Assembly (NCBI RefSeq): GCF_904846645.1
Contig: NZ_CAJHBO010000004.1
Span: forward strand, 1 to 64,000
Origin: Psychrobacter sp. Pi2-1
GTDB lineage: Bacteria > Pseudomonadota > Gammaproteobacteria > Pseudomonadales > Moraxellaceae
Length of the DNA: 64,000 nt
Reading direction: 5' to 3'
Shown here: piece after piece, positions 26,250 to 35,567 of the stretch
Layout: each line of letters opens with the position of its first letter
Position numbering within the stretch: the first letter of the stretch is position 1
Notes under the pieces: generated by a model
Database searches by the model: none
The model's input: only the letters and a program-made list of their open reading frames with translations
Told to the model about the DNA's origin: nothing
Translations under genes and position numbers: made by a program

Positions 26250-27254
26250 TTACCGTGAAGAGCCTCTTCCTTTTGAAGGACGCCTGCCATTGGTAGTAGG
26301 TTTGCCATTGCCTCCGGACTTACCATTACCCCCTGACGGCTTACCACGACCAGTAGGACGTCCATCCCTACCTTTAGAACCTGCTGGTTTTCTAGCATCA
26401 TCTTTGGCGTATTTGCTACGCCCCTTTGCTGCCCCTGCCGATTTTGTAGATGGTTTTGACTTTGATGAAGCATCAGCACGAGGTTTTTTTCGTGGCGTAT
26501 TGCGAGATTTCTTGTTTGAGTGATTGTCTTGTGAAGAAGAGTCTTCTACAGATTTAAGTAACACAGACAGCTCTTTTGGGGTTAAGTCTCGCCAGTCACC
26601 AACAGGAAGACCCTTGAGACTTACATTCATAATCCGCGTACGTTCAAGCTTGACGACTTCGTAGCCAAAGTGCTCACACATACGGCGAATTTGACGGTTT
26701 AGACCTTGAACGAGCGTGATGTTAAATACATTAGGCGCCACTTTAGTCACTGGGCATTTTTTGGTCATCTTGCCAAGCATCGGCACACCGCCCGCTAAAC
26801 CTTCGATAACACTATCAGTTAACGGCTTATTTACTGTAACTAGATACTCTTTCTCATGATTATTACCAGCACGTAGTACCTTATTGACCAAATCACCATT
26901 GTTAGTCAAAAATATCAAACCTTGAGAATCTTTGTCCAAACGACCAATCGGAAAAATACGCAAACTATGTCGCACAAAATCGACAATATTATTTTTCTCA
27001 GAGCTTTCCGTGGTGCTCACAATACCCACTGGCTTATTCAACGCAATAAAAATAAAATCATCCGGCTCTCGTGGCTCAATAAGCTGCCCGTTGACTTTTA
27101 CTGCATCACCAGCGACCACCTGATCACCTACCGACGCACGTTTGCCATTGATATATACATTACCTTGTTCAATAAAGCGGTCAGCGTCTCGCCTAGAGCA
27201 AATACCACTTTCGCTGATGTATTTATTTAAACGAGTCGAGGAAGCGTTGAACAT
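26250..27254 (-). CDS. rluF: 23S rRNA pseudouridine synthase RluF
   Basis: The 334-residue protein matches RluF, which isomerises uridine 2604 of 23S rRNA (and can act on tRNA-Tyr in E. coli). An N-terminal S4 domain, [20 protein letters not shown], occupies about residues 8-55. The catalytic Asp is in [11 protein letters not shown] near residue 105. [17 protein letters not shown] is the conserved RsuA-family block. From about residue 245 the protein ends in an unusual 90-residue tail of Lys, Arg, Gly, Ser and Pro with repeated GNGK-like motifs, likely disordered and RNA-binding. E. coli RluF also has a basic tail, but a shorter one. Confidence 0.92.
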   Translation of the reverse strand: MFNASSTRLNKYISESGICSRRDADRFIEQGNVYINGKRASVGDQVVAGDAVKVNGQLIEPREPDDFIFIALNKPVGIVSTTESSEKNNIVDFVRHSLRIFPIGRLDKDSQGLIFLTNNGDLVNKVLRAGNNHEKEYLVTVNKPLTDSVIEGLAGGVPMLGKMTKKCPVTKVAPNVFNITLVQGLNRQIRRMCEHFGYEVVKLERTRIMNVSLKGLPVGDWRDLTPKELSVLLKSVEDSSSQDNHSNKKSRNTPRKKPRADASSKSKPSTKSAGAAKGRSKYAKDDARKPAGSKGRDGRPTGRGKPSGGNGKSGGNGKPTTNGRRPSKGRGSSR

Positions 27255-27454
27255 AAAGCACCGTTTTACCTGATATGAAGCTTTTTTTGCTAAGAAAAAA
27301 GCCTAAATTGAATGGATCAACAATAACGAAATAGCTCACATTATATATGAAATCGACTGACCCTTTGAGGGGAGATGGGTAAAAACCTAGAAATGTATCG
27401 CGTCATGTAATTTTGGATGATGTCGAAAGAACTGGTTTATGAGGTTAGAAATTT

Positions 27455-27496
27455 AAAAAGCCTCACCATTCATCATACGAGCAGTGAGGCTTTTTT
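27455..27496 (-). terminator. Terminator downstream of the acidic hypothetical gene
   Basis: AAAAAGCCTCAC and GTGAGGCTTTTT form a 12-bp stem with a 17-base loop. T runs are present on both strands. It lies 71 bases past the stop of the minus-strand gene at 27567, which it should terminate, and 201 bases before rluF. The rest of the 27255-27566 spacer shows no other structure that I can support. Confidence 0.75.
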
Positions 27497-27566
27497 CTAG
27501 TTTTTCAGCTATATAATTTTTCAAATCTGTTCTTTTGCTGATTACTCTACTAACTTATCTTCCACA

Positions 27567-28271
27567 CTACTCAGCATCATCTAACAGTTTGTTAAGCTCG
27601 TCCACCATTGGATCGTCAATGATGCTACCTTCTACATAGCTGATTATCTCATCCACAGTCGTCAGATCCATTTCACGAATACCTAAACTGGCTAGTTGCG
27701 AATTAATAGATTCTAAGCTGTCGTTATCTTCAGCGTCATCTAATAAATCCTCTTCAAATCTACCTCTGACAAACCAGTACATTTTTTCTAGTACGGTTTC
27801 TTTTTTGGTTAAAGTAGAATAACCATCACCATAAATAAATAGATTGAAATGATAAGGTATTTCTACATCATTAATGAAGAAAGTACGTTGGCACTCTAAC
27901 GTATAGGCTTGAATCTCTTCACTCTCAGCGCTTTCATCACTTTTGTTGTCTTCATCATATTCAATCGCCTCTTCTATCAACTCACCTAATATCTGATAGT
28001 CGCCGACTTTGATTTTATGATTATAAATGATAGCAGAGTCTGCGATTGCATCAAAAATAATGGCACTGACATCTAAGGTATGATTATCGATATCATAGAA
28101 TGCTTTTAACGCTGGCAAAAACTCGGTCAGCTCTTCTTCAGGCACTTGAATGAGAAACTGCTGCTCGTATATTTTAATCATATCTTCAGGAGCATAGGTA
28201 TTAGCAGTATTGGTCTCGTTTCTACCTGTTGGCTGCAAAGGTAAAAAATTATACGGGTTATGTTTGGTCAT
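27567..28271 (-). CDS. Acidic hypothetical protein
   Basis: The 234-residue protein is strongly acidic, with Asp/Glu-rich stretches around residues 105-120 (EYDEDNKSDESAESEE), 175-190 and at the C-terminus (DELNKLLDDAE). I see no signal peptide, membrane segment or catalytic motif. The family is not recognised. It is a single-gene unit with its own terminator. The 303-base spacer upstream (28272-28574) contains its promoter region, but I could not pick convincing -35 and -10 boxes there. Confidence 0.7.
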   Translation of the reverse strand: MTKHNPYNFLPLQPTGRNETNTANTYAPEDMIKIYEQQFLIQVPEEELTEFLPALKAFYDIDNHTLDVSAIIFDAIADSAIIYNHKIKVGDYQILGELIEEAIEYDEDNKSDESAESEEIQAYTLECQRTFFINDVEIPYHFNLFIYGDGYSTLTKKETVLEKMYWFVRGRFEEDLLDDAEDNDSLESINSQLASLGIREMDLTTVDEIISYVEGSIIDDPMVDELNKLLDDAE

Positions 28272-28574
28272 TCAAAACTGCCTTTTTACTTAAGTTAAAT
28301 TTATTAAATGTCTGTGTTGCTCAATCTCTAAGAGCCTTTGAACGTGCTACTATTTTTCGGTACCGTAAGACTTTAGGATTTATAGGTGTATTGTCTCTTA
28401 TTCAGGCAATTTTAGATAGACAGTTATAAATATACAAGTTCAATCACTCTCATTTAGAAATGCAGTCTAAATAACACAGACTAAAAAGACGATACTAGCC
28501 AGCAGCGGCTTAATATCGCCTTCAAGTGCTAATCCAACTTTCACTTTTATCTAAAGCTACTTACATACTAATTG

Positions 28575-29738
28575 TTAATTCACCTGTTGCCATCCTGAGG
28601 TTGCCTGATGTTCATCTTGATGCGCAAACAAAGGGTGAACCTTGGCTTCATGTAGACTCAGCACGGGGGTCACACAGACATCCGTTGCCGCAAATACACC
28701 TTGCCAATGCTCAAGCGTTTGACTGGCGAATTTTTCCGCTATGGTTTTAGTCGCTGCTTGGCTCTCAGGCCTATTTGGCATGATACCAAGCTGCCAGTGT
28801 ATTTCTTTAAGCGACGGCAGCTCCAATACCTCACATAAACCTTGCCAAAATTTCAACTCCAATGCACCAACTGCCATATGGCGCTGGTCAGCGGTTTGGT
28901 ACAGTCGATAACATGGTAATGCACCGCCTAAAAAGTCATGCTGTGGCATGGGAGCTGTACTTGAAGTATTATTTGAAGCACTATTTGAATTGTCACCTGA
29001 AAAACGACTGATTAGCTTACCCGTCACCTTTGGCATAATCATATGATTGTAAAGGCTATGCGTCATGCTAATCGCAATATGTCGTCCTTTGCCAGTACGC
29101 TGGGCGGCAAATACGGCAGCCAACAGTGCTATCACTGCTGTGTCACTACCACCTGCCAAATCCGCAAACTGGATATTGGGCATGGCCTGCTCACCCTGCG
29201 CTGTTTTTAACTGATCCAGCACACCGCTCATGGCCATAAAGTTGATATCATGACCTGCCTTATTGGACCAGTCATGATTCACTTGAGAGCTATTTTTTGA
29301 GTCAGCATCTTCTAAATAGATACCTTCTTTCGCGTAATTGCCTGCTAAGCCATAACCAGTAATAGATACCATTACTAGCTTTGGGTTGATGGTATGCAAG
29401 GTCTTAGCATCTAGTCCCATTTCTGCCAAAATACCTGGGCGAAAGCTATCTAGCATCACATCAGCTTCTTTAAGATGTGCTTTTATAGCTCCAATCGCTT
29501 TAGCGTCATGAAAGTCATATTTTTCGGTAGTCTTACCGTGGTTCAGAGCTGCGAAGAGCTCACCAAATACCCGAGCAGGATCGCCTTGTTTGGGCTCGAT
29601 TTTAAGAACGTCCGCGCCTAAGTCCGCAAGCAGGCGCGTGGCAAAAGGCCCAGGTAGATTACGAGTCAGATCGATCACTCGTAACCCTTGTAGACAGTCC
29701 TTCATTTGATCAGGATTTGATACATATCTATCAGTCAT
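28575..29738 (-). CDS. CaiB/BaiF family alpha-methylacyl-CoA racemase-like protein
   Basis: The 387-residue protein belongs to the class III CoA-transferase family. LRVIDLTRNLPGPFATRLLADLGADVLKIE-type opening sequence lies at residues 19-50. AGHDINFMAMSG near residue 163 and FADLAGGSD near 193 correspond to the catalytic His and Asp of alpha-methylacyl-CoA racemase, which inverts the 2-methyl centre so that branched acyl-CoAs can enter beta-oxidation. A CoA transferase is less likely given the GHDIN motif. The start overlaps the end of the upstream fadB/J-like gene by 8 bases, so it is the last gene of the beta-oxidation operon. Confidence 0.8.
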   Translation of the reverse strand: MTDRYVSNPDQMKDCLQGLRVIDLTRNLPGPFATRLLADLGADVLKIEPKQGDPARVFGELFAALNHGKTTEKYDFHDAKAIGAIKAHLKEADVMLDSFRPGILAEMGLDAKTLHTINPKLVMVSITGYGLAGNYAKEGIYLEDADSKNSSQVNHDWSNKAGHDINFMAMSGVLDQLKTAQGEQAMPNIQFADLAGGSDTAVIALLAAVFAAQRTGKGRHIAISMTHSLYNHMIMPKVTGKLISRFSGDNSNSASNNTSSTAPMPQHDFLGGALPCYRLYQTADQRHMAVGALELKFWQGLCEVLELPSLKEIHWQLGIMPNRPESQAATKTIAEKFASQTLEHWQGVFAATDVCVTPVLSLHEAKVHPLFAHQDEHQATSGWQQVN

Positions 29739-31920
29739 CAGAGAACGCCTCGCCTTTGACTGCCATGTCTAGCAAGATTTGAGCTGGCTCAAAACGTTCA
29801 CCATATTTCGCAGCCAGCTCACGACTCCGCTCAACAAACGCACTAACACCCATTGCATTGATAAACTGTAGCGTACCACCATGCTGCGGTGCGAACCCCC
29901 AACCAAAGATAGACCCTATATTGGTATCAGCTACTGAGCGCACAACATTTTCCTCATAGCATTTAGCAGATTCATTGGCTTGAATAAACATCAGGCGATC
30001 AACCAAATCTTGCTGCGACGGTTGCTCTGATTTTGGCGGATATAAATTTATCAGATCAGGCCATAGATGCTTATCACCCTCTATTGGATAGTCATAGAAC
30101 CCTTTGCCATTTTTCTTACCTTCGCGCCCATGCTCATTGACCAGTGTTTTTAGTATGTCATAAGAAGGACGCACTACGATTGGCTTACCTTCGGCTACCA
30201 TATCCGCTTGCTGCTGTTCGCTGACATGCAATGCGAGGCTTAATGACACTTCATCTTGTAATGCTAGCGGCGGCATTGGCATACCTGTTTTCAGTCCGGC
30301 AACTTCAATGCTACGCGGATGCACACCCTCTCCTAGCATCGCAATGCCCTCTGACACATAGGTACCAAATACCCGCGAGGTATAGAAGCCATGACTGTCA
30401 TTGACGACGATAGGCGTTTTACCTATTTGCACAACATAATCGAAAGCTTGGGCCAACGTTGCATCGTCGGTTTTCTCGCCCATGATAATCTCAACCAGCG
30501 GCATCTTGTCTACTGGCGAGAAAAAGTGCAGACCGATAAATTGGTTTGGACGAGTGCTGGCTTTTGCCAGTCCTGTGATCGGTAGCGTTGAGGTGTTAGA
30601 AGCATAGACGGCCGTGTTTGAAATCACTGCCTCACTTTGCTGGGTACACTTGGCTTTGATTTCTCGGTTTTCAAACACTGCTTCGATAATAAGATCACAA
30701 TCTGCCAAATCATCGTAAGAAACGGTTGGCATAATGCGTTCTAAGAGAGCTTGTTTTTTCTCTTCGGTAGCACGCTTTCTGCTAATGGCTTTATCCAAAA
30801 TATCAGCAGAGTACGCTTGACCTTTTTCAGCATTGGCAATCTCTGTGTCCAATAAAACGACGTCTATCCCTGCTTTGGCAGTGACATAAGCAATGCCTGC
30901 ACCCATCATACCAGCACCCAAAATACCGACTTTTTTGGTGGTTGTGCGTTCAAACCCTTGAGGACGAGACTGACCTTTTTTGATGCTATTCAGCTGCGTC
31001 CATAAGGTGTTGATCATGTTTCTAGATTCAGTGGACAGTACGCAAGCGGCAAAATAACGCGACTCGATCTCAAGCCCTGTATCGATATCCACGAGGCATC
31101 CTTCAAACACACAAGACATGATATGAGTAATCGCTGGGTAGTTGCCATGTGACTTTTGATTGGCCATGGCTGGGGCGATAGAGAATATAGGAACCACCTT
31201 TGGATGCTTACTATCGCCGCCAGGAATTTTAAAGCCTTTCTTATCCCATGGCTGCTGCGCACTTGGATTATTTTGAATCCAGTCTTTTGCTTGCTTCAGC
31301 ATATCTGCTTGATCAGTAGCTATTGCATCAATAAGTCCAATGTCTTTTGCCGCTGCTAGTCTTAATTTTTTGCCTTGCGTCATGAGCTCCAATGCCGTCT
31401 GAATACCGACCAACCTCGGTAAGCGCTGAGTACCACCGCCGCCAGGTAGCAAACCCAATTTCACCTCAGGCAAACCTAGCTTGGTCTTAGGCGTGTCAAT
31501 GGCAATACGATAATGACAGGCAAGTGCCAACTCTAAACCACCGCCTAATGCGGTTCCTGTCATAGCAGCGACGACAGGTTTGCCTGAGGTCTCAAGCTTA
31601 CGCAAACTACCTTTTAATTCTTCAGTCAGTGCAAATGCTTGCTCGGCTGTCTTTATCTGGTTCAATTGATCAATATCTGCACCAACCACAAAGGTGTCTT
31701 TGGTCGATGTGAGAATCAAGCCTGTGGCTGTGCCATCCTTGATAAAACTATCAACTATCGTGGCGAACGACTCTGTAAAACCGCCACCGATGACATTCAT
31801 TTTGCGTTTGCTTTGGTCAATCGTGACAGTGACGATACCATCCTCATCACGCTGAGCTGAGAAGTTTTCTAGTGCATTAATGGCTGTCACGCTATCTGCT
31901 GTCTGGTTATTTGTCATCAT
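29731..31920 (-). CDS. Bifunctional enoyl-CoA hydratase/3-hydroxyacyl-CoA dehydrogenase (FadB/FadJ type)
   Basis: The 729-residue multifunctional beta-oxidation enzyme has an N-terminal crotonase domain, with TGTALGGGLELALACHYRIA near 125 and the PEVKLGLLPGGGGTQRLPRL oxyanion and active-site region near 145-165. The NAD-binding domain follows, with VGILGAGMMGAGIAYVTAKAG near 335. The C-terminal dehydrogenase domain begins with FIGLHFFSPVDKMPLVEII near 455. It hydrates enoyl-CoA and oxidises the 3-hydroxy product. Between a thiolase gene and a racemase gene in the same operon. FadJ versus FadB cannot be decided from sequence inspection. Confidence 0.9.
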   Translation of the reverse strand: MMTNNQTADSVTAINALENFSAQRDEDGIVTVTIDQSKRKMNVIGGGFTESFATIVDSFIKDGTATGLILTSTKDTFVVGADIDQLNQIKTAEQAFALTEELKGSLRKLETSGKPVVAAMTGTALGGGLELALACHYRIAIDTPKTKLGLPEVKLGLLPGGGGTQRLPRLVGIQTALELMTQGKKLRLAAAKDIGLIDAIATDQADMLKQAKDWIQNNPSAQQPWDKKGFKIPGGDSKHPKVVPIFSIAPAMANQKSHGNYPAITHIMSCVFEGCLVDIDTGLEIESRYFAACVLSTESRNMINTLWTQLNSIKKGQSRPQGFERTTTKKVGILGAGMMGAGIAYVTAKAGIDVVLLDTEIANAEKGQAYSADILDKAISRKRATEEKKQALLERIMPTVSYDDLADCDLIIEAVFENREIKAKCTQQSEAVISNTAVYASNTSTLPITGLAKASTRPNQFIGLHFFSPVDKMPLVEIIMGEKTDDATLAQAFDYVVQIGKTPIVVNDSHGFYTSRVFGTYVSEGIAMLGEGVHPRSIEVAGLKTGMPMPPLALQDEVSLSLALHVSEQQQADMVAEGKPIVVRPSYDILKTLVNEHGREGKKNGKGFYDYPIEGDKHLWPDLINLYPPKSEQPSQQDLVDRLMFIQANESAKCYEENVVRSVADTNIGSIFGWGFAPQHGGTLQFINAMGVSAFVERSRELAAKYGERFEPAQILLDMAVKGEAFSDD

Positions 31921-31991
31921 TTTTATCCCTTAAATGATTCTTTATCTATTATTTCTTAATCTAATTGTGCTTTAGTCTATTTTAGAAAAAG

Positions 31992-33200
31992 TTAAACGCG
32001 CTCGATAATGGTGGCAATACCCATGCCACCGCCCACACATAGCGTAATCATAGCGGTCTGTAGATCGCGGCGTTCTAACTCATCAAGGACGGTCGTCATT
32101 AGCATCGCTCCTGTTGCTCCAAGCGGATGACCCATGGAGATTGCACCACCATTTACATTGACGATATCAAGCGAGATGTCAAAATCATCAGCGGTATTCA
32201 TCGGGACAGCAGCGAAGGCTTCGTTAATTTCCCAAAGGTCTATATCAGAAGCTTGCATGCCCGCTTTATCGAGAGCTTTTTGGCAAGCTGGCGTCGGACC
32301 TGTCAGCATAATGGCAGGCTCTGAGCCAATGACTGACGCCATCGTGATTTTGGCGCGTGGTTTTAACCCTGCTTTTTGACCAGCTGCCGCGCTACCGACC
32401 AAACAGATGGCCGCACCATCGACGATGCCCGAAGAGTTGCCTGCATGATGCACGTGATTGACGGTTTCTATCGTGGTGTATCGGTCTAATATCACACTAT
32501 CAAAGCCCATTTTTCCCGGCATGATAAAGGAAGGCTTTAGCCCAGCTAAGGTCTCGACATTGGTATTAGGACGGATGGTTTCGTCTTTATCCAATAGCAT
32601 CATGCCATTGATATCGGTGACAGGGACGACCGATTTGTCGTAATAGCCACTCTCCCAAGCCTGTGCCGCTCGGCGATGCGACTCGGTGGCAAAGGCATCG
32701 ACATCACTACGACTAAAGCCTTTGAGCGTTGCGATGGTATCCGCACCTATTCCTTGCGGTACGAAATGCGTCGCTTCATTGACTCGCGGATCCATGTACC
32801 AAGCCCCGCCATCAGAGCCCATCGGCACGCGGCTCATAGACTCCACACCACCTGCCACTACCATGTCTTCCATACCTGACATGACTTTGGCCGCAGCTAA
32901 ATTGATAGATTCTAAACCAGAGGCACAAAAACGAGATAAGGTAAGACCTGCCACACTTTGCGCCCAGCCAGCATCAATAGCAGCAATGCGGGCAATATCA
33001 GAACCTTGCTCGCCCACTGGCGTCACACAGCCAAGCACCACATCGTCGACCAAACTGGTATCCAAGTTGTGACGCTGTTGCATCTCTTTTAATAAGATGC
33101 GTGTCAGCCAAATCGGTGATGCCTGATACAAGGAGCCGTCCTTTTTTCCTTTGCCACGTGGCGTGCGGATCGCATCATAAATATATGCAGTCTCAGTCAT
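31992..33200 (-). CDS. Thiolase (acetyl-CoA C-acyltransferase), FadA/AtoB-like
   Basis: This 402-residue thiolase cleaves 3-ketoacyl-CoA. It has the acylated Cys in [15 protein letters not shown] near residue 93, the His in [16 protein letters not shown] near 355, and the proton-shuttling Cys in [14 protein letters not shown] at the C-terminus. The start at 33200 ([14 protein letters not shown]) is chosen because AGGA lies about eight bases upstream. The frame is open 11 codons further, without similarity. It follows the acyl-CoA dehydrogenase gene by about 60 bases and precedes the fadB/J-like gene by about 70, in one operon. Confidence 0.9.
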   Translation of the reverse strand: MTETAYIYDAIRTPRGKGKKDGSLYQASPIWLTRILLKEMQQRHNLDTSLVDDVVLGCVTPVGEQGSDIARIAAIDAGWAQSVAGLTLSRFCASGLESINLAAAKVMSGMEDMVVAGGVESMSRVPMGSDGGAWYMDPRVNEATHFVPQGIGADTIATLKGFSRSDVDAFATESHRRAAQAWESGYYDKSVVPVTDINGMMLLDKDETIRPNTNVETLAGLKPSFIMPGKMGFDSVILDRYTTIETVNHVHHAGNSSGIVDGAAICLVGSAAAGQKAGLKPRAKITMASVIGSEPAIMLTGPTPACQKALDKAGMQASDIDLWEINEAFAAVPMNTADDFDISLDIVNVNGGAISMGHPLGATGAMLMTTVLDELERRDLQTAMITLCVGGGMGIATIIERV

Positions 33201-33262
33201 AAAAAATCCTTTTTTTATTTTGTAAATAAACAATAATTATCGTAGTCTTATAATATAAGCGT

Positions 33263-34414
33263 CTACATAAATCGTGAAGCTAGCTCTTTCATAATCTCAT
33301 TGGTACCGCCATAGATTTTTTGTACGCGCGCATCAGCGTATAGACGTGCGATAGGATATTCTGTCATATAGCCATAGCCACCAAACAGCTGTACGCATTC
33401 GTCGATGACTTCGCACTGTTTTTCGGTGACCCAGTATTTGATCAGTGACGCATGCGGTACAGACAGTTTGCCATCTAACATTGCATCGACTGCCGCATCA
33501 CACATACTGCTGGCAGCGAGATAATCGGCATAGCACTCTGCCATCTTGAAGCGCGTATTTTGGAACTTCCAAATAGGCTTACCAAAAGCTTCGCGACCTT
33601 TTACATAATCTAGGGTTAGATTGATCGCCAGCTTCATCGAACCAACCCCTGATAGCGCAATGATGAGGCGCTCACGTGGCAGCTCTTGCATCATCTGTAT
33701 AAAACCCATACCTTCTACCGTGCCCAATAGGTTGGTTTGCGGCACACGTACATTGCTAAAGAACAACTCTGAGGTATCTTGAGAGGTAAGACCAATCTTG
33801 TCGAGATTGCGTCCACGCTCAAACCCTTCTACGTTGTCCGTCTCTACGATGATAAGTGAGACGCCTTGCGCGCCTTTTTCACGGTCTGTTTTGCATGCCA
33901 ACAAGATGAGATTGGCGTGCTGACCATTGGTGATAAAAGTCTTAGAACCATTGATAATGTAGTCATCACCGTCTTTTACTGCATAGGTTTTGATGTTCTG
34001 CAGGTCGGAGCCAGTGCCAGGCTCGGTCATGGCGATAGCGCCGATATATTCACCCGTTGCCATTTTTGGTAGCCACGCTTGTTTCTGTTCCTCAGTACCG
34101 TGGTCTAAAATATAAGGCGCGACAATGCCTGAGTGCACCATACCACCAAATCCCGATTGATTGGCCTCAGTCTGTGCGTAGATAAGCGCAGCCTCATGAC
34201 CAAAATCACCACCGCCGCCGCCATACTCGCTTGGTATCGCAGCACACAGAAACCCCATTTCTCCCGCCTCTTCCCACGCATCGCGATCGATCATGCCGTT
34301 TTTGCGCCACTGCTCGTCTTTGGGATCCCAAGATTGGAACATCTTTAGGGCACTGTCGTGCACCATCTGATGCTCTTCGGTCATCCAGTTCGGAGTGAAT
34401 TTTTCGATACTCAT
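33263..34414 (-). CDS. Acyl-CoA dehydrogenase
   Basis: The 383-residue FAD enzyme introduces the double bond in the first step of acyl-CoA oxidation. Diagnostic blocks are AIAMTEPGTGSDLQNIKT near residue 125 and QLFGGYGYMTEYPIARLYAD near 340. The C-terminal IYGGTNEIMKE lacks the Glu of the medium-chain type at the YxGT position, as in isovaleryl- and long-chain-type enzymes, where the base lies elsewhere. The start at 34414 (MSIEKFTP) is preferred. A longer frame to 34501 takes its extra codons partly from the inserted repeat at 34453-34559. First gene of the operon, divergent from the TetR gene at 34793. Confidence 0.9.
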   Translation of the reverse strand: MSIEKFTPNWMTEEHQMVHDSALKMFQSWDPKDEQWRKNGMIDRDAWEEAGEMGFLCAAIPSEYGGGGGDFGHEAALIYAQTEANQSGFGGMVHSGIVAPYILDHGTEEQKQAWLPKMATGEYIGAIAMTEPGTGSDLQNIKTYAVKDGDDYIINGSKTFITNGQHANLILLACKTDREKGAQGVSLIIVETDNVEGFERGRNLDKIGLTSQDTSELFFSNVRVPQTNLLGTVEGMGFIQMMQELPRERLIIALSGVGSMKLAINLTLDYVKGREAFGKPIWKFQNTRFKMAECYADYLAASSMCDAAVDAMLDGKLSVPHASLIKYWVTEKQCEVIDECVQLFGGYGYMTEYPIARLYADARVQKIYGGTNEIMKELASRFM

Positions 34415-34452
34415 AATGTCTATCCTTGACAAGGTGGAGTGAATGCCAACTA

Positions 34453-34559
34453 TATAGTCAAGTCTATATAAATCCGCTACAGCGTCATCCTCGCTAAGCA
34501 TACTAATGTATAACTTGCACTCGGTTTCCTTGTATCGAAATTATATTGAACTGACTATA
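34453..34559. mobile_element. Miniature inverted-repeat element, TATAGTCA...TGACTATA
   Basis: The 107-bp element has imperfect terminal inverted repeats of about 19 bp. The left end reads TATAGTCAAGTCTATATAA. The reverse complement of the right end reads TATAGTCAGTTCAATATAA. Internal sequence with CTCGCTAAGCATACT and TGCACTCGGTTTCCTTGTATC is shared with the copy at 46453-46731. There is no coding capacity. It separates the acyl-CoA dehydrogenase gene from the palindromes and TetR gene, so it may carry or displace the operon's promoter. Confidence 0.75.
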
Positions 34560-34580
34560 GCTAAGCCATTTTGTGAATTA

Positions 34581-34598
34581 TGGTAATTTATATTACCG
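34581..34598. promoter_or_regulatory. Probable TetR operator, distal copy
   Basis: GGTAAT-TTAT-ATTACC is a palindrome with perfect 6-bp arms. A near copy (GGTAATTTACATTACT) lies at 34690-34707. Both are in the spacer between the acyl-CoA dehydrogenase gene and the divergent TetR gene, the expected site for autoregulated control of both transcripts. Confidence 0.6.
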
Positions 34599-34689
34599 TT
34601 ATAGATATGCTATAAATTCTTTGTATTTATTAATACATGAGTCTTATACTAGGCTACGAAAAACCACTTCGCAATCAATTAAACAAAAA

Positions 34690-34707
34690 TGGTAATTTAC
34701 ATTACTT
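34690..34707. promoter_or_regulatory. Probable TetR operator, copy proximal to the regulator gene
   Basis: TGGTAATTTACATTACTT matches the copy at 34581-34598 at 15 of 18 positions. It lies 85 bases before the TetR ATG, so it is well placed for repression of the regulator's own promoter. Confidence 0.6.
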
Positions 34708-34792
34708 ATTGATTTAATCACGTTAAACTACTGAGCAAATCATTTAACTGATAGGACGTATCAAATAGCCAATACTTTAAGAAGCGATAAAT

Positions 34793-35473
34793 ATGAAAAC
34801 CTTTAATCATTCAGATAGCCTCACGCAAACTCGATCTCTAGCGCCCCTATCCGATATGCGGCCCGCAACTTTGGATAAAATTGAGCAAGCCGTTCGTAAA
34901 GTCTTTGCAGGATTTGATGCTAATGAGGTGACGATGGCGCAGATTGCAAAGTCTGCAAATGTTTCCTTGCAAACGCTCTACAAGTACTTCGGGGACAAGC
35001 AAACGCTGTTTTATACCATTATGGATATTGTGCTCGGCAGATTAGCGGCTCGGATTATGGATCACCTGCAAGGGATTGATAGCGTACAAGATCGTCTACG
35101 TAAGACGCTGTGGGTCTGCTTTGATTTTGTAGACTCGCATCCAGATGCGGTGATGGTGCTGTCTTCTGTGTCGGCCTCGCGTATACGTAATATCGCAATC
35201 TATGAAAACAAAGAGTTAATTGGCGCGTTTTTGGCGGTATTAGAAGATGGTCAAAATCGTGGGGTGCTCAATGACACTGTCCCACTGCACATACTCTTCG
35301 ATGTGTTTATGGGATTTATTAGTCGACTTGGCTTAATGCATACCATTCGCCAAACAGAGACGCCATTAAATGCAGAGTTTGATGCGCTATTTGTGATTTT
35401 ATGGCGCGCCATCTCTAAACCTGAAGCATTAAACAAAAAATTTAATGCAAAGAACCAAAAAGCCCCACGATAA
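34793..35473 (+). CDS. TetR family regulator of the adjacent beta-oxidation operon
   Basis: The 226-residue protein has an N-terminal TetR helix-turn-helix at about residues 25-75. VTMAQIAKSANVSLQTLYKYFGDKQTLF shows the diagnostic VSxxTLYxYFxxKxxL pattern. The C-terminal ligand domain is divergent. The gene is divergent from the acyl-CoA dehydrogenase operon, with two copies of a GGTAAT...ATTACC palindrome between them. It probably represses the operon until an acyl-CoA binds. The first 20 residues before the HTH are polar and may be an extension; an internal start at MRPATL is possible. Its stop codon lies inside the loop of its terminator. Confidence 0.85.
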   Translation: MKTFNHSDSLTQTRSLAPLSDMRPATLDKIEQAVRKVFAGFDANEVTMAQIAKSANVSLQTLYKYFGDKQTLFYTIMDIVLGRLAARIMDHLQGIDSVQDRLRKTLWVCFDFVDSHPDAVMVLSSVSASRIRNIAIYENKELIGAFLAVLEDGQNRGVLNDTVPLHILFDVFMGFISRLGLMHTIRQTETPLNAEFDALFVILWRAISKPEALNKKFNAKNQKAPR

Positions 35474-35487
35474 AGTGAGGCTTTTTT
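35457..35487 (+). terminator. Terminator overlapping the end of the TetR gene
   Basis: AAAAAGCCCCAC pairs with GTGAGGCTTTTT (one C-A mismatch), followed by an extra T. The TAA stop codon (35471-35473) is within the loop, so the last five codons of the gene form the upstream stem arm. Translation to the end would be expected to interfere with hairpin folding. Confidence 0.75.
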
Positions 35488-35567
35488 ATACTGAGTCTTC
35501 TAATTTATACTAAGGCTTCTTAGTCGATGAGCTTAGATTATTACACTCTTCATATACTCACAGCATT

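Noticed and set aside
33263..34501. Longer acyl-CoA dehydrogenase starting at 34501
   Set aside because: The extra residues come from the inserted repeat and have no similarity to the family; MSIEKF at 34414 is the family start.
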